64,000 nucleotides of DNA from Paraburkholderia haematera (GCF_905220975.1 NZ_CAJNBK010000025.1:1-64000), one strand, 5' to 3'; shown: positions 1 to 9,436, counted from the first letter of the stretch. Notes: generated from the letters alone by a model not told the origin. Numbers and translations are program-made.

Positions 1-117
1 ACGCGTCAAATTCGTCGATATCTTCTCTCATCGCGATCATCCAAAGTCTGTATTATTCAATACTACCAGGTATCGCTTTGATGTGAATATTTTATTGACA
101 CAGTAAGACTAGAAGCC

Positions 118-594
118 GTGCTCGATGATCGGCCGCGCAGCAGCTCCGTGATTTTTTCGGTGCAGTTGTGGCCATCGAGCGGTCCGGAGCCCGAATCCAT
201 CTTGCAGGTCATGAGCCGGCAGCGCGACATTCAGTATTCGAGTCGCGCGGAAAGCCACCTCGATCGGCAGAAGCAGATTCACCGGCTGCGTCACGTGATT
301 CGCGAACTCGGCCAGTACATCCCGGAAGAGAAACGCGATTCGCCGGAGGTTCAGGCGCTCATCGGATGGGGCTGCGGCACGACGATGCAAGTATTGGAAC
401 TCGACGCGCCGACGTTCGATAACGACGATTTGAACAGGGATATCGATTTTTCGTCGAATGGCATCGAGCGGCGCTGGGCCGCCGGGTATGACGACACGAT
501 CCGCTTGCTGGAGCGTGCGCCCTGGCGCGAAACACTGGACCCGATGGAAGGCATCTCAATCTTTCGAATGGCCTCCGTGGATGGCCAAAGATAA
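118..594 (+). pseudogene. C-terminal remnant of a patatin-like phospholipase (DUF3734 region)
   Basis: The reading frame resembles only the C-terminal region (DUF3734 type) of a large patatin-like phospholipase. Recognisable stretches are RQRDIQYSSRAESH, QIHRLRHVIRELGQYIP, GCGTTM and AGYDDTIRLLERAPW. The N-terminal catalytic part, with its GxSxG serine and DGG aspartate, is missing. The GTG at 118 follows an in-frame stop at 79-81, and family-like sequence begins almost at once. This is therefore a 5'-deleted gene rather than a short intact one. The remaining frame is open to its stop, so the deletion may be fairly recent. A complete but different patatin (RssA type) lies at 48377-49330. Confidence 0.7.
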
Positions 595-665
595 TTCATG
601 ATCCGGCTCGCCGATGCGGTGCTCGTCATGCGCGCACCGATCGCGCTTTTTATCGTGGCTGCGAT

Positions 666-2408
666 CTACGGCGCGTCCGTTGTGTCGGAAAGACGGGCTG
701 CTTCTCGCCTGATCTCCTCGGCCTCAAGCGGCCGTTGAGTCTGGCGCAGGAGTGTGCTCAGGTTGCCGAGGGTCCGCGCTTCATCCTGGCGGTAGCGCGC
801 TGGGGTTTCTCGCGACAGCGTCCGATAGATGTCCAGCGCGCTCCGGTATGCGTCTTCAGCCTCGCGTGGGCGTCCGCTGTGACTGAAGAGGACGCCCAGA
901 TTGTTCAACGTCCGCGCTTCGTCTGGCTGATAGACATGCGGGGTTTCCCCCGCGAGCACACGATAGACCTGCAAGGCCTGCTGATAAGCGCGCTGCGCCT
1001 CGTTCGGCCGTTGCGTGGCACGATAGAGCGCGCCGAGATTGGTCAGCGTGCGCGCCACATCGGGCCGATAGAGTGCTGGACTCTCCCGGGCAAGCTCCTG
1101 CCGGATCGTTAGCGCTTCGTTGTAGGCATGCTCGGCTTCGCGCAGTTGTTGCGTCGCGCTATAAAGGTTGCCGAGATTGTTCAGCGTACGAGCGAGCGCC
1201 GGGCGGTAGGCCGCGGGATTGCTTCGCACGAGAGTCCGCTGGATGTTCAGCGCCTCGCAATACGCCTGCTCCGCATCGCTCATGTGTTGGGTGGCGCCGT
1301 TCAGAATGCCGAGATCGTTGAGCGTAGTCGCCATCTCGGGTCGGTAGGTCGCGGGATCGTGATAAGCCAACGCACGATCGATGTCCAGTGCTTCACGATA
1401 AGCATCTGCCGCTTCTTTCAGGCGCTGCGTATCGCGATATAGGGCGCCGAGGTTGTCGAAAGTTTCTGCCACGGCGGGCCCGTAAGCCACCGGGTTCTGT
1501 TTCGCCAGGCCCCAATAGGTCTCCAGCGCCCGCAGATAGGCGGCCTCCGCATCCTTGGGACGTTGCAGCCCAACGTAGAGATTGCCCAGCTTGTCGAGCG
1601 TGCGCGCAATCCGGGGCTCGTAGGCGGCAGGCTTCTCCTGCGCCAGCACCTGATAGCGCGACAACAGCGTCCGGTAAATCGGCTCTGCACGTTCATACTC
1701 GCGTTGCGCCAGCAACGTGTCGGCAAACGCGGTCGCGATATCGCTATCTTCCGGTTGCAACGCGTAGGCCTTGTCCAGATACGGCAGGGCATTCTGCGGC
1801 GCGAAACGCAGCAATTCGATCTCGCCAGCCTCATAAGAACGCGCCGCGAACACTTGCGCAGTTCCCTGTGTTTCGGCAAGCAGCTGGGTCAGCAGTTGTA
1901 CGGCGCCCTCCAGATCCAGGCGCTTGAGCGCGTCGTCGATCCGCGATTCAGGAGAATCAGGACTCCGTTCGATCGAGGATCTGCTGCGCAGATCCTTGTA
2001 ACGTGCGGACCATTGCCGGGCTTCCGCTGCGAGGGCTGCGTCGGGCTGCGCCCTGATTTGCTCGACAAGGCGCTCAACGAGCGGCTCGACATGGGCAAAC
2101 GCGGAATCGGTCTTACCCCCAATACGGTCCGATTGCGTATGTACCGCACCGAGTATCACGTTGGTTGCTTTCGCGAGCGAGACTATCTGGGCATCGGCAA
2201 GTTCGGCGCGCCGCACCGCACGGTTCAACTGAATGGTCAAGCGGTTGAGGGTTCGAGCCGGGAGTCCGCAATCCGTCTGTACTTTGAGGCCGTTTTTGAC
2301 ATCGACCTCAGAGAACGCCGGAGAACACGAACTCGCCACGTCCGCTGCGAGGCATCCCACGGACAATGCAATTATCGCCACGCCCGGCAAAATCTTGCGC
2401 GCACACAT
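666..2408 (-). CDS. exported kinesin-light-chain-like TPR protein
   Basis: A 580-residue protein starts with a hydrophobic signal sequence (residues 5-22) ending in VGC, so it is exported and possibly a lipoprotein, although the lipobox is imperfect. The first half is helical. From about residue 260 there are seven consecutive units of about 45 residues, each built on YxPxxARTLNNLGxLYxxTQRxxEAExAYxxAL. This is the kinesin-light-chain type of tetratricopeptide repeat, a protein-binding scaffold. The repeats are visible in the DNA as imperfect 135-bp units. No catalytic domain is seen and the partner is unknown. It is followed by minus-strand BON and YbaK genes with separate ribosome sites. Confidence 0.75.
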   Translation of the reverse strand: MCARKILPGVAIIALSVGCLAADVASSCSPAFSEVDVKNGLKVQTDCGLPARTLNRLTIQLNRAVRRAELADAQIVSLAKATNVILGAVHTQSDRIGGKTDSAFAHVEPLVERLVEQIRAQPDAALAAEARQWSARYKDLRSRSSIERSPDSPESRIDDALKRLDLEGAVQLLTQLLAETQGTAQVFAARSYEAGEIELLRFAPQNALPYLDKAYALQPEDSDIATAFADTLLAQREYERAEPIYRTLLSRYQVLAQEKPAAYEPRIARTLDKLGNLYVGLQRPKDAEAAYLRALETYWGLAKQNPVAYGPAVAETFDNLGALYRDTQRLKEAADAYREALDIDRALAYHDPATYRPEMATTLNDLGILNGATQHMSDAEQAYCEALNIQRTLVRSNPAAYRPALARTLNNLGNLYSATQQLREAEHAYNEALTIRQELARESPALYRPDVARTLTNLGALYRATQRPNEAQRAYQQALQVYRVLAGETPHVYQPDEARTLNNLGVLFSHSGRPREAEDAYRSALDIYRTLSRETPARYRQDEARTLGNLSTLLRQTQRPLEAEEIRREAARLSDTTDAP

Positions 2409-2476
2409 TTTCCGTCACGCCTGCCGTTTCGTGGAAAGCAGTAACGTCCGGACTACACAACGAGCCTGCAGTCGAA

Positions 2477-3214
2477 TCAGGCTCCCACCTGGATGCGATT
2501 GACGACGCCATCGATCGCATCCAGACACCAGGCGTCCTGTTCCGCCAGCCGTCTTTCCGCTTCGGTCGCCACCCAGCCTGCGAGCGTGATCCTGTGATTT
2601 TCCACTTTGATGGTGATCTGCTCGGCGCGCACACGCAGATCGGTTTCGAGCACCAGGTGCAAAGCCTCGGAAATCTCATCGTCGTCGTCTGCTTCGGCGG
2701 GCACCAACTCCAGCAGGTTCACCACGTCGCGACAGCCGCCGACCCACCAGGCCGTCACACTTGCGAGGCGCCGGTGGGACAGACTGCCCACCTGCCCCGT
2801 CAAAGTCACTACGCCGTCCTCGACCGTCACTTCAACGACGCCGCTGCCGTCGTTGCCAGCCTCGTCCATGGTGCCGTGCAACACTTCAAGCTGGCCCTTG
2901 ACGCGCGCGCAGATCACGCAGTTGCGAAACTCCGCCGTCTGCGCCAGCCGCTCGCAAAGACGTGTGCGCAACTCGCCATCACCGATCGACGGGTTGGCGG
3001 TAACACGCAATTGGTCAACCAGACGCGCCCCCTCGCAGTGTCTCTGGGTCAACTGAAGAAGGCGTTTCTTGGATGTGATATCGGGCACCTCGCCTGTCAC
3101 GGTCAAGGCGCCGCCGTCGAAGCTCATATGAACGGGATGATTCCGGAGCTTCAGGTGTGATTCGCGTTCGAAGGCTGCCATCACCTGCTTCAGGACCGTA
3201 TCGCTGCGTTGCAT
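2477..3214 (-). CDS. triple BON-domain protein
   Basis: This 245-residue protein has three copies of the BON fold, at about residues 1-70, 75-165 and 170-245. Each shows the pattern of a short helix followed by strands ending in VxLxGxV (ALTVTGEV, GVVTLTGQV, RITLAGWV). BON domains usually bind phospholipid or act in envelope maintenance (OsmY type). No clear signal peptide is present in this protein, so a cytoplasmic location is possible. The ATG at 3214 has GAGG about six bases upstream. An acidic linker (EADDDDE) separates the second and third domains. Confidence 0.8.
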   Translation of the reverse strand: MQRSDTVLKQVMAAFERESHLKLRNHPVHMSFDGGALTVTGEVPDITSKKRLLQLTQRHCEGARLVDQLRVTANPSIGDGELRTRLCERLAQTAEFRNCVICARVKGQLEVLHGTMDEAGNDGSGVVEVTVEDGVVTLTGQVGSLSHRRLASVTAWWVGGCRDVVNLLELVPAEADDDDEISEALHLVLETDLRVRAEQITIKVENHRITLAGWVATEAERRLAEQDAWCLDAIDGVVNRIQVGA

Positions 3215-3296
3215 GATCTGCCTCGCGCAAAGGTTGGGTGACGCAGCGCCCTTGATGCTGCGCTGCGCAAGCCTGGCCGCACCCGACGGGCGCCGC

Positions 3297-3782
3297 TCAA
3301 CTCGGCGTGCCCGCCATGCGACGGGCGAAGCGGATCCGTTCGGCGCGGTCCATCAGATCCAGGAATTGATCCGTGCCCATGTGAATCAACGCTTCATGAT
3401 CGCCGGCCTCAAAATAGACGTCCGGTTGCAGGGCAAGGCTCTCGTCGAGATAGGTCCGCATGCCATAGGCCGTACATACCGGCGGAAGCGCTCCCGCGTC
3501 GCAATCCTTGAACAGCTCCCTTAGATCGACCTCTTTAGCCAGCAGGAGGTGGCGCCCGGTCTTTGCCCAAAGCTCGGACAGCCGCACGGCGTAGGTCGAT
3601 GGCAGCACAGCCGCCACGTAGCCGTGTTCGTCTTCGAACAGTACGGTTTTGGCGAGACGGTCACCGGGAATATGCGCTGCCGCCGCGGTTTCGATGCTGG
3701 AATGGCTGTGCGGATGATGCACGATTTCGTACTGGGAGCCCTTGCTGCGCAGGCACTCCTGAAGCGTGGCAGACATCGACAT
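3297..3782 (-). CDS. YbaK/EbsC-family aminoacyl-tRNA deacylase
   Basis: The protein belongs to the YbaK/ProX editing-domain family, which hydrolyses mischarged aminoacyl-tRNAs in trans. The pattern LAKTVLFEDEHGYVAAVLPS followed by VCTAYGMRTYLD fits the fold. The family also has non-tRNA members, so the substrate is not fixed. The start is placed at 3782 (161 residues) rather than at the longer start at 3827. A textbook AGGAGG lies six to seven bases upstream of 3782, and the extra 15 residues do not look like family sequence. The C-terminal stretch is basic (RAERIRFARR). Confidence 0.78.
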   Translation of the reverse strand: MSMSATLQECLRSKGSQYEIVHHPHSHSSIETAAAAHIPGDRLAKTVLFEDEHGYVAAVLPSTYAVRLSELWAKTGRHLLLAKEVDLRELFKDCDAGALPPVCTAYGMRTYLDESLALQPDVYFEAGDHEALIHMGTDQFLDLMDRAERIRFARRMAGTPS

Positions 3783-3948
3783 GACGCACCTCCTCAGGAA
3801 AATAGGAAACGGAAGACTGTTGCTCAAGATCCCTTAAGGATAGGTCGCTTTAGCTCGCGTGTGAAAACATGCGGCCAGTCGCGCTGTCAGTGCGCAGGCA
3901 TGATGGCCAAGGGCACGATCACTCCGTATGGCGCACGCGTGGAACATG

Positions 3949-3981
3949 GGTAGCACGCGGGTAGCACACGGGTAGCAAGCG
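3949..3981 (+). repeat. three 11-bp direct repeats upstream of the EF-G gene
   Basis: Three head-to-tail copies of GGTAGCAMRCG lie 52-85 bases before the EF-G start: GGTAGCACGCG, GGTAGCACACG and GGTAGCAAGCG. They sit where a promoter or operator would be expected. The 11-bp period, close to one helical turn, suits a protein binding one face of the DNA, but this is inference. Confidence 0.6.
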
Positions 3982-4033
3982 GCTCCGTTTTCGCCAATAA
4001 TGGCCCCACATCCACTACTGGACGAGGGCGGCC

Positions 4034-6085
4034 ATGCGTTACACCCCCGACGCCATCCGCACCATCGCCCTGGTCGGGCATGCCGGATGTGGCAAGACAT
4101 CGATCGTCGAAGCTTTGCTGCATCAGGGCGGCGCATTACACGCGCCCGGCAGCGTGGAGCGCGGCACCACGGTCTGCGATTTCGACCCGCTCGAACGCAA
4201 ATATCACCACTCCCTGAGTTCCGCTGTCGCCCACCTGCACTACCGGGATACCCGCATTTATCTGCTGGATACACCCGGCTACCCGGATTTTTCCGGGCTG
4301 TCGATCAGTGCCCTGCCGGCGGTGGAAACTGCCGCCATTGTCATCAATGCGCAGACCGGTATCGAAATGACCACCCGGCGCATGATGGCGTGGGCGGAAC
4401 AACGCAAGCTCTGCAGAATGATTGTCGTGAACGGCATCGATGGCGAAAAGGTCGATCTTCCGGGGCTGCTGACTCAGATTCAGGAGACCTTCGGCAAGGG
4501 ATGCCTGCCCATCAATCTCCCAGCGCAGCACGGCCAACAGGTGGTGGACTGCTTTTTCAACCCCGGCGGCGACGCCGATTTCCTGTCGGTTGCGGCCGCG
4601 CACAATGCGCTGATCGATCAGGTGGTCGAGATCGACCCTGCCTTGATGGAGCTTTACCTGGAGCAAGGCGAGGACATCAGCCCGGAGCAGTTGCACGAGC
4701 CCTTCGAGCGGGCGCTGCGCGAAGGTCATCTGGTGCCGGTTTGCTTCACGTCGGCGGCCAATGGCGCCGGCATTGCCGAATTGCTCGACGTGTTCGTCCG
4801 GCTCCTGCCCAATCCCATGGAAGGCAACCCGCCGCTTTTCTACCGCGAGGCAGACGGCCGCCAGCAAGTCATGCGCGCCGAACCGGACGCCGACAAGCAT
4901 GTATTGGCCCATGCCTTCAAGATCGTCGTGGACCCTTACATCGGCAAAATGGCCGTGTTTCGGATTCATCAGGGCACGGTCAGGCGGGACAGCCAGCTCT
5001 ATGTCGGCGACGGGCGCCAGCCGTTCAGGGTCGCCCATCTCATGATGTTGCAGGGCAAAGAGCACGTGGAGGTCCCGCAGGCCGGTCCAGGCGATATCTG
5101 CGCCACAGCCAAGGTCGACGAGATCGGCTTCGATGCCGTGCTGCATGACGCTCCCGAGGACGGCAATATTCACCTGACCCCGCTCGACTTTCCCACGCCC
5201 GTCTATGGCCTCGCGATCGAACCGGCGCGCCAGGGCAACGAGCAGCGTCTGTGGGAGATTCTGCAAAAGCTGAGTGCGGAAGACCCTTGCCTGCGCATCG
5301 AACACCCGGTCGGCACCAACGAGACGGTGGTGCGAGGTCTGGGCGAGTTGCATCTGCGCCTCATGCTGGAACGCCTGGCCGAGCAGTACAAGCTCGACGT
5401 CGTGACCCGGCCGCCGAAGATCGCCTATCGGGAAACCATCGGCGCCAAAGCCGAAGGGCATTATCGCCACAAGAAGCAAACCGGCGGCGCCGGACAATTC
5501 GGCGAAGTGATGCTGCGCGTGGAGCCGCTGCCGCGCGGCACGGGCTTCGAGTTCGTCGACGCGGTCAAGGGCGGCGCCATTCCCGGCCAGTTCATGCCGG
5601 CCGTGGAGAAAGGCATTCTGCAAGTCATCGACAGCGGACCGCTTGCCGGCTTCCCGATGCAGGACGTGCGCGTTACCGTCTTCGACGGCAAGAGTCATTC
5701 CGTCGATTCCAAGGAAGTGGCGTTCGTCGCCGCCGGACGCAAGGCCTTCATCGATGCGGTGCTGAAAGCCCAGCCCATTCTGCTCGAACCCATCATGGAC
5801 ATCGAGGTGATGACGCCGGAAGCCGCGATGGGCGACATCATCGGCGACCTCTCCGCCAAGCGCGGCCAGGTGCATGGCACGCGTACGGCCGCGGGCAATG
5901 CCGTGGTGGTTGCGGGGCAAGTGCCGTTGTCCGAGCTCAACGACTATCAGTCGCGTCTGAACGCTATTGCCGGCGGGCACGGTCACTACAGCATCGAGCT
6001 CAGCCATTACGATCCGGTGTCCCCCGCTCAGCAGGAGCGCATGGCGTCGCAGCACAAAAAACAGGGCGACAGCGCGGCGCCGTGA
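4034..6085 (+). CDS. second elongation factor G (EF-G-like GTPase)
   Basis: This 683-residue protein has the complete EF-G architecture: GTPase domain, domain II, and domains III-V (including RVTVFDGKSHSVDSKEVAFV in domain IV). Visible motifs are the P-loop GHAGCGKT (15-22) and DTPG (G3). The G4 motif, normally NKxD, reads NGID at 133-136, so the lysine is replaced by glycine. No str-operon neighbours (rpsL, rpsG, tufA) are present, so this is a paralogue outside the ribosomal operon, of the EF-G2/FusA-like class. It could act in translocation under special conditions, in ribosome recycling, or as a GTPase without canonical translocation. GAGG lies seven bases before the ATG. Confidence 0.85.
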   Translation: MRYTPDAIRTIALVGHAGCGKTSIVEALLHQGGALHAPGSVERGTTVCDFDPLERKYHHSLSSAVAHLHYRDTRIYLLDTPGYPDFSGLSISALPAVETAAIVINAQTGIEMTTRRMMAWAEQRKLCRMIVVNGIDGEKVDLPGLLTQIQETFGKGCLPINLPAQHGQQVVDCFFNPGGDADFLSVAAAHNALIDQVVEIDPALMELYLEQGEDISPEQLHEPFERALREGHLVPVCFTSAANGAGIAELLDVFVRLLPNPMEGNPPLFYREADGRQQVMRAEPDADKHVLAHAFKIVVDPYIGKMAVFRIHQGTVRRDSQLYVGDGRQPFRVAHLMMLQGKEHVEVPQAGPGDICATAKVDEIGFDAVLHDAPEDGNIHLTPLDFPTPVYGLAIEPARQGNEQRLWEILQKLSAEDPCLRIEHPVGTNETVVRGLGELHLRLMLERLAEQYKLDVVTRPPKIAYRETIGAKAEGHYRHKKQTGGAGQFGEVMLRVEPLPRGTGFEFVDAVKGGAIPGQFMPAVEKGILQVIDSGPLAGFPMQDVRVTVFDGKSHSVDSKEVAFVAAGRKAFIDAVLKAQPILLEPIMDIEVMTPEAAMGDIIGDLSAKRGQVHGTRTAAGNAVVVAGQVPLSELNDYQSRLNAIAGGHGHYSIELSHYDPVSPAQQERMASQHKKQGDSAAP

Positions 6086-6125
6086 GCGGCATGAGCGGCA
6101 TGCCGGGTATGCCGGGTACGCAGCG

Positions 6126-7241
6126 CTACCGTGCCATCTGCAGATCCGCCATCGTCGCGGCAAGAAAACGCGCCGCCTCGCCGCCTGTGACGACCCGATG
6201 GTCGAAGGTCAGACTCAGCGGCAAGATCCGATGCACGGCGGGCACCCCGGCTTCGGCCACGACCTGCTCGTGAATGCGCCCGGCGCCGAGAATCGCGACG
6301 GTAGGCGGCACCACAATGGGCGACGCATATTTACCGGCGATCATGCCGAAATTCGACAGGGTGATCGTATTGCCGCGCAGTTCGTCCGGCGGAATCTTGC
6401 GAGCCCGGATATCGGCACGCATCCGGTCGAGCCCGCCACGCAGATCTGCCGGGTCGCGTAGCGCGACGTTGCGCAACACCGGGACGAACAGGCCATCCGG
6501 CAAATCGACGGCAATGCCAAGATCGATTTTCTCCAGTACATGACGCCGTCCCGTATGTCCGTCGAACCAGGCGTTGAGCCCCGGTTCGGCCCGGCATCCT
6601 GCCACCAGCGCGCGGATCAGGCGGATCGTGACATCGGTATCGGGCGGCCACGCATGAATGTCGGCATCGTCGATGACGGTTGCCGCCGCGACTTCGCTCT
6701 GCGCGCGCGCCATGTTCTGAGCCATCGCGCGCCGCACACCGCGCAGCACTTCGGGCGGCCCGAGTTCGGCGAGAACCTTCGCGACACGCTGCACGTCCGC
6801 CGCCGTGATGACGCCCTCCGGCCCCGATGGCGTCACCATCGCCAGATCGACATCCAGCTTGCGCGCGAGCGCCCGCGCCGCCGGGATCGCCTTGATCACG
6901 CCGGCACCCGCGCCCATGCCGCTGCCGGGCACGGCCGGCGTTTCCGGCACGACGTGCTGGCCGACCTGCATATGCCCGACCACGGTGCCGGCATCGGCTT
7001 CGTCGGCCTCGCCTTCGAATGCGGCAAGCGGCGCACCCAGATGCACGACGTCGCCCGGCTGGCCGAACAGCTTCGCGATGCGGCCGGATTGAGGCGACGG
7101 AATCTCGACGATCGCTTTCGCCGTTTCGACCGATAGCAGCGGTTGATCCGCGAGAATCTCGTCGCCGCTCTTAACGTGCCATTCGACAATCTCAGCTTCC
7201 TGCAAGCCTTCGCCGAGATCGGGCAGTTTGAAGACTTTCAT
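6126..7241 (-). CDS. 2-oxoacid dehydrogenase E2 (lipoyl acyltransferase)
   Basis: This is a short E2 subunit of 371 residues. It has one lipoyl domain (1-75, lipoyl lysine K42 in VETAKAIVE), a peripheral-subunit-binding domain (around 120-155, IPAARALARKLDVDL) and a catalytic domain. The catalytic histidine lies in FDHRVVTGG (H348). The aspartate that normally follows in HxxxDG is threonine here (T352). The start at 7241 (MKVFKLPDLGEG) is chosen because lipoyl domains begin this way; the upstream extension is not family-like. It lies four bases after the E1beta stop. The operon order E1alpha-E1beta-E2 suits a branched-chain, acetoin or pyruvate-type complex, and the substrate cannot be fixed from sequence. 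No E3 gene follows. Confidence 0.85.
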   Translation of the reverse strand: MKVFKLPDLGEGLQEAEIVEWHVKSGDEILADQPLLSVETAKAIVEIPSPQSGRIAKLFGQPGDVVHLGAPLAAFEGEADEADAGTVVGHMQVGQHVVPETPAVPGSGMGAGAGVIKAIPAARALARKLDVDLAMVTPSGPEGVITAADVQRVAKVLAELGPPEVLRGVRRAMAQNMARAQSEVAAATVIDDADIHAWPPDTDVTIRLIRALVAGCRAEPGLNAWFDGHTGRRHVLEKIDLGIAVDLPDGLFVPVLRNVALRDPADLRGGLDRMRADIRARKIPPDELRGNTITLSNFGMIAGKYASPIVVPPTVAILGAGRIHEQVVAEAGVPAVHRILPLSLTFDHRVVTGGEAARFLAATMADLQMAR

Positions 7242-7245
7242 GGCT

Positions 7246-8226
7246 TCACGACGCCTCCAGAGTCTGCCTGACCGCGGCAACGATGCGCTCCGTGCCTGGC
7301 ATATAGTGATTCTCGAGCCTGTACAGCGGCACCACCACGTCATATCCCGTGACACGTTGCACCGGCGCGAGCAGCGAGTAGAGTCCGCGCTCGGCAATAT
7401 TGGCGGCAATCTCCGCGCCAACCCCGCCAGTGCGCGAGCCCTCGTGCACGATCACGCAGCGTCCGGTTTTCGCCACTGAAGCGAGAATGGTGTTCATGTC
7501 GAGCGGCTTGAGTGTCGCCACGTCGATCACTTCGGCCATCACGCCTTCCTGCGCAAGCAGCTCGGCCGCGGCCTGTACGTCCTGCACCGCGCCGCCCCAA
7601 CTCACCAGGGTGACGTCGGACCCCTCGCGCAGCGTGAAGCACGTGTCGAGCGGCAACGCTTCGCCGTCGTCCTCCACCGCTTGCTTGAAGAGCCGGTACA
7701 ACCGCGTCGGCTCGAAGAAGATCACCGGGTCCGGATCGCGGATCGACGCAAGCAGCAAGCCGTATGCGCGCGCAGGAGACGACGGTGTCACGACGCGCAA
7801 GCCGGGGATGTGGGTGAACAAGGCTTCGGGGCTTTCGGAATGATGCTCCGGTGCGTGAATGCCCGCGCCGCACGGCGCACGGATCACGAGCGGGCACGTC
7901 AGCCTCCCGCGTGTTCGATGCCGCAGACGCGATGCGTGGTTCAGAATGTGATCGATGGCCGGATAAATGAAACCGCTGAACTGGATCTCCACAACCGGCT
8001 TCAGACCCATCGCGGCCATGCCGATCGCGGTGCCGGCAATCGCGGTTTCGGCCAGCGGTGTATCGATCACCCGCTCGACGCCGAATCGCGCCTGCAACCC
8101 GACCGTCGCGCGGAACACCCCGCCGTTCACGCCGATATCCTCGCCGAGCAGCACGACGGCCGGGTCGTGCGCGAGTTCGCAGGCGAGCGCCAGATTGAGC
8201 GCCTCGACCATGTTGAGCTCAGCCAT
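7246..8226 (-). CDS. 2-oxoacid dehydrogenase E1 beta subunit
   Basis: The 326-residue protein is a typical thiamine-diphosphate E1 beta chain. It has LGEDIGVNGGVFRAT near the N-terminus, DTPLAETAIAGTAIGMA and the transketolase C-terminal domain. With E1alpha it forms the decarboxylating heterotetramer that transfers an acyl group to lipoyl-E2. The start at 8226 lies inside the end of the E1alpha gene (8-base overlap), which implies translational coupling. The pocket sequence FSGFIYPAIDHILNHASRLRHRT resembles branched-chain-type E1 beta more than acetoin-type, but this is weak evidence. Confidence 0.88.
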   Translation of the reverse strand: MAELNMVEALNLALACELAHDPAVVLLGEDIGVNGGVFRATVGLQARFGVERVIDTPLAETAIAGTAIGMAAMGLKPVVEIQFSGFIYPAIDHILNHASRLRHRTRGRLTCPLVIRAPCGAGIHAPEHHSESPEALFTHIPGLRVVTPSSPARAYGLLLASIRDPDPVIFFEPTRLYRLFKQAVEDDGEALPLDTCFTLREGSDVTLVSWGGAVQDVQAAAELLAQEGVMAEVIDVATLKPLDMNTILASVAKTGRCVIVHEGSRTGGVGAEIAANIAERGLYSLLAPVQRVTGYDVVVPLYRLENHYMPGTERIVAAVRQTLEAS

Positions 8227-9307
8227 GGTGGTTCCCCGTGGCAGGCGCGAATTGCTGCGCCATCGCCCGTTGCTCGCGCATCGCCAACGGCAAGGTCTCG
8301 TACAGATGATCGAACATGGCGGATGTGTCGGGCTGCGGGACCGCCAGATACGCGTCGACGGCCTGCTCGACCTGCGCAAGACACGCGCGGCCGAGTTGCT
8401 CATCCTGCGCCTTGTCCCAGACGTTCATCCTGATCAGGTAAGTGCGCAGGCGCAGCAATGGTTCGTAAGCCCATTGCTCACTGAGGACCTCGGCGTCGCG
8501 ATAGCGCGTGGCGTCATCGGCTGTCGTGTGATCGCCCAGGCGATAGCTGAGCGCTTCGATCAGCGTCGGGCCATCGCCGCGACGCGCTTTGGCGAGCGCC
8601 GCGTGAACCACATGGTGCACCGCGATCACATCGTTGCCGTCAACCTGCAGCCCGTCGATTCCCGCAGCGATCGCTTTTTGCGCGAGCGTTTGCGCAGCGC
8701 TCTGGCGGCTGCGTGGCACCGAGATCGCCCACTGGTTGTTATTGACCACAAGGACAAGCGGCGCCCGCCAGACGCCGGCCATGTTCATCGCTTCGTAGAA
8801 GTCGCCTTTGGAGGTGCCGCCGTCGCCCGATATCGCCACCGCGACGCGCGACTCATGCCGCAACTGGAACGCGTAGGCCGCGCCGGCGGCATGGCACACC
8901 TGCGTGCCGATCGGCACACAGTTCGGGAAATCGTCGCGCGGCACGCTGAAGTCGCTGCCGCGTTCGTCGCCGCCCCAATACAGCAGACTTTCCGTCATCG
9001 TGACGCCGCGCAGCAATTGCGCGGCGTGATCGCGATAGGAAGGAAACAGCACGTCATCGGGTTGCATCGCGCTGGCGACGCCAACGCCAATCGCCTCCTG
9101 TCCCACCGACGATGCGAACGTGCCGAGCTTGCCGGTTCGCTGCAGTGCGACGGCTTTGGTGTCGAACGCCCGTGTCAGCACCATCGCGCGATAGAGCGGA
9201 ATCAGCGCCGCCGGGTCCCGCGCAAACGCAGGCAACGGCTGGGCAGGCTCGCCGTCGGGGCCAAGGTATTGCGTGTAGCCGATATGAAAACTGGCAGCCG
9301 TCGTCAT
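8219..9307 (-). CDS. 2-oxoacid dehydrogenase E1 alpha subunit
   Basis: The 362-residue protein carries the ThDP/Mg signature GDGGTSKGDFYEAMNMAG ending in NNN (residues 161-191). It also has the phosphorylation-loop-like segment YRLGDHTTADDATRYR found in branched-chain E1 alpha. It is the first gene of the E1alpha-E1beta-E2 operon. The ATG at 9307 has GGAGG about seven bases upstream, and this start matches the family N-terminus. No regulator sits beside the operon. Confidence 0.88.
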   Translation of the reverse strand: MTTAASFHIGYTQYLGPDGEPAQPLPAFARDPAALIPLYRAMVLTRAFDTKAVALQRTGKLGTFASSVGQEAIGVGVASAMQPDDVLFPSYRDHAAQLLRGVTMTESLLYWGGDERGSDFSVPRDDFPNCVPIGTQVCHAAGAAYAFQLRHESRVAVAISGDGGTSKGDFYEAMNMAGVWRAPLVLVVNNNQWAISVPRSRQSAAQTLAQKAIAAGIDGLQVDGNDVIAVHHVVHAALAKARRGDGPTLIEALSYRLGDHTTADDATRYRDAEVLSEQWAYEPLLRLRTYLIRMNVWDKAQDEQLGRACLAQVEQAVDAYLAVPQPDTSAMFDHLYETLPLAMREQRAMAQQFAPATGNHHG

Positions 9308-9436
9308 GACCGTCCTCCATGTTCATTCGGACATCGTATACGCGCCGGCGTTCGCGCGCATGCGCGCTACCGTACGAACACGGCGGGCCTCGCGCACGCA
9401 AAGAGGGTCGATTCCAGAACAGGCGCATTCATCGCG

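Noticed and set aside
95..120. TTGACA at 95-100 considered as a promoter for the patatin remnant
   Set aside because: No matching -10 at a suitable distance, and the downstream frame is a truncated gene.
4136..6163. 675-codon open frame antisense to the EF-G gene
   Set aside because: Long antisense frames are expected in high-GC genes. It has no family-like sequence and the opposite frame is a clear EF-G.
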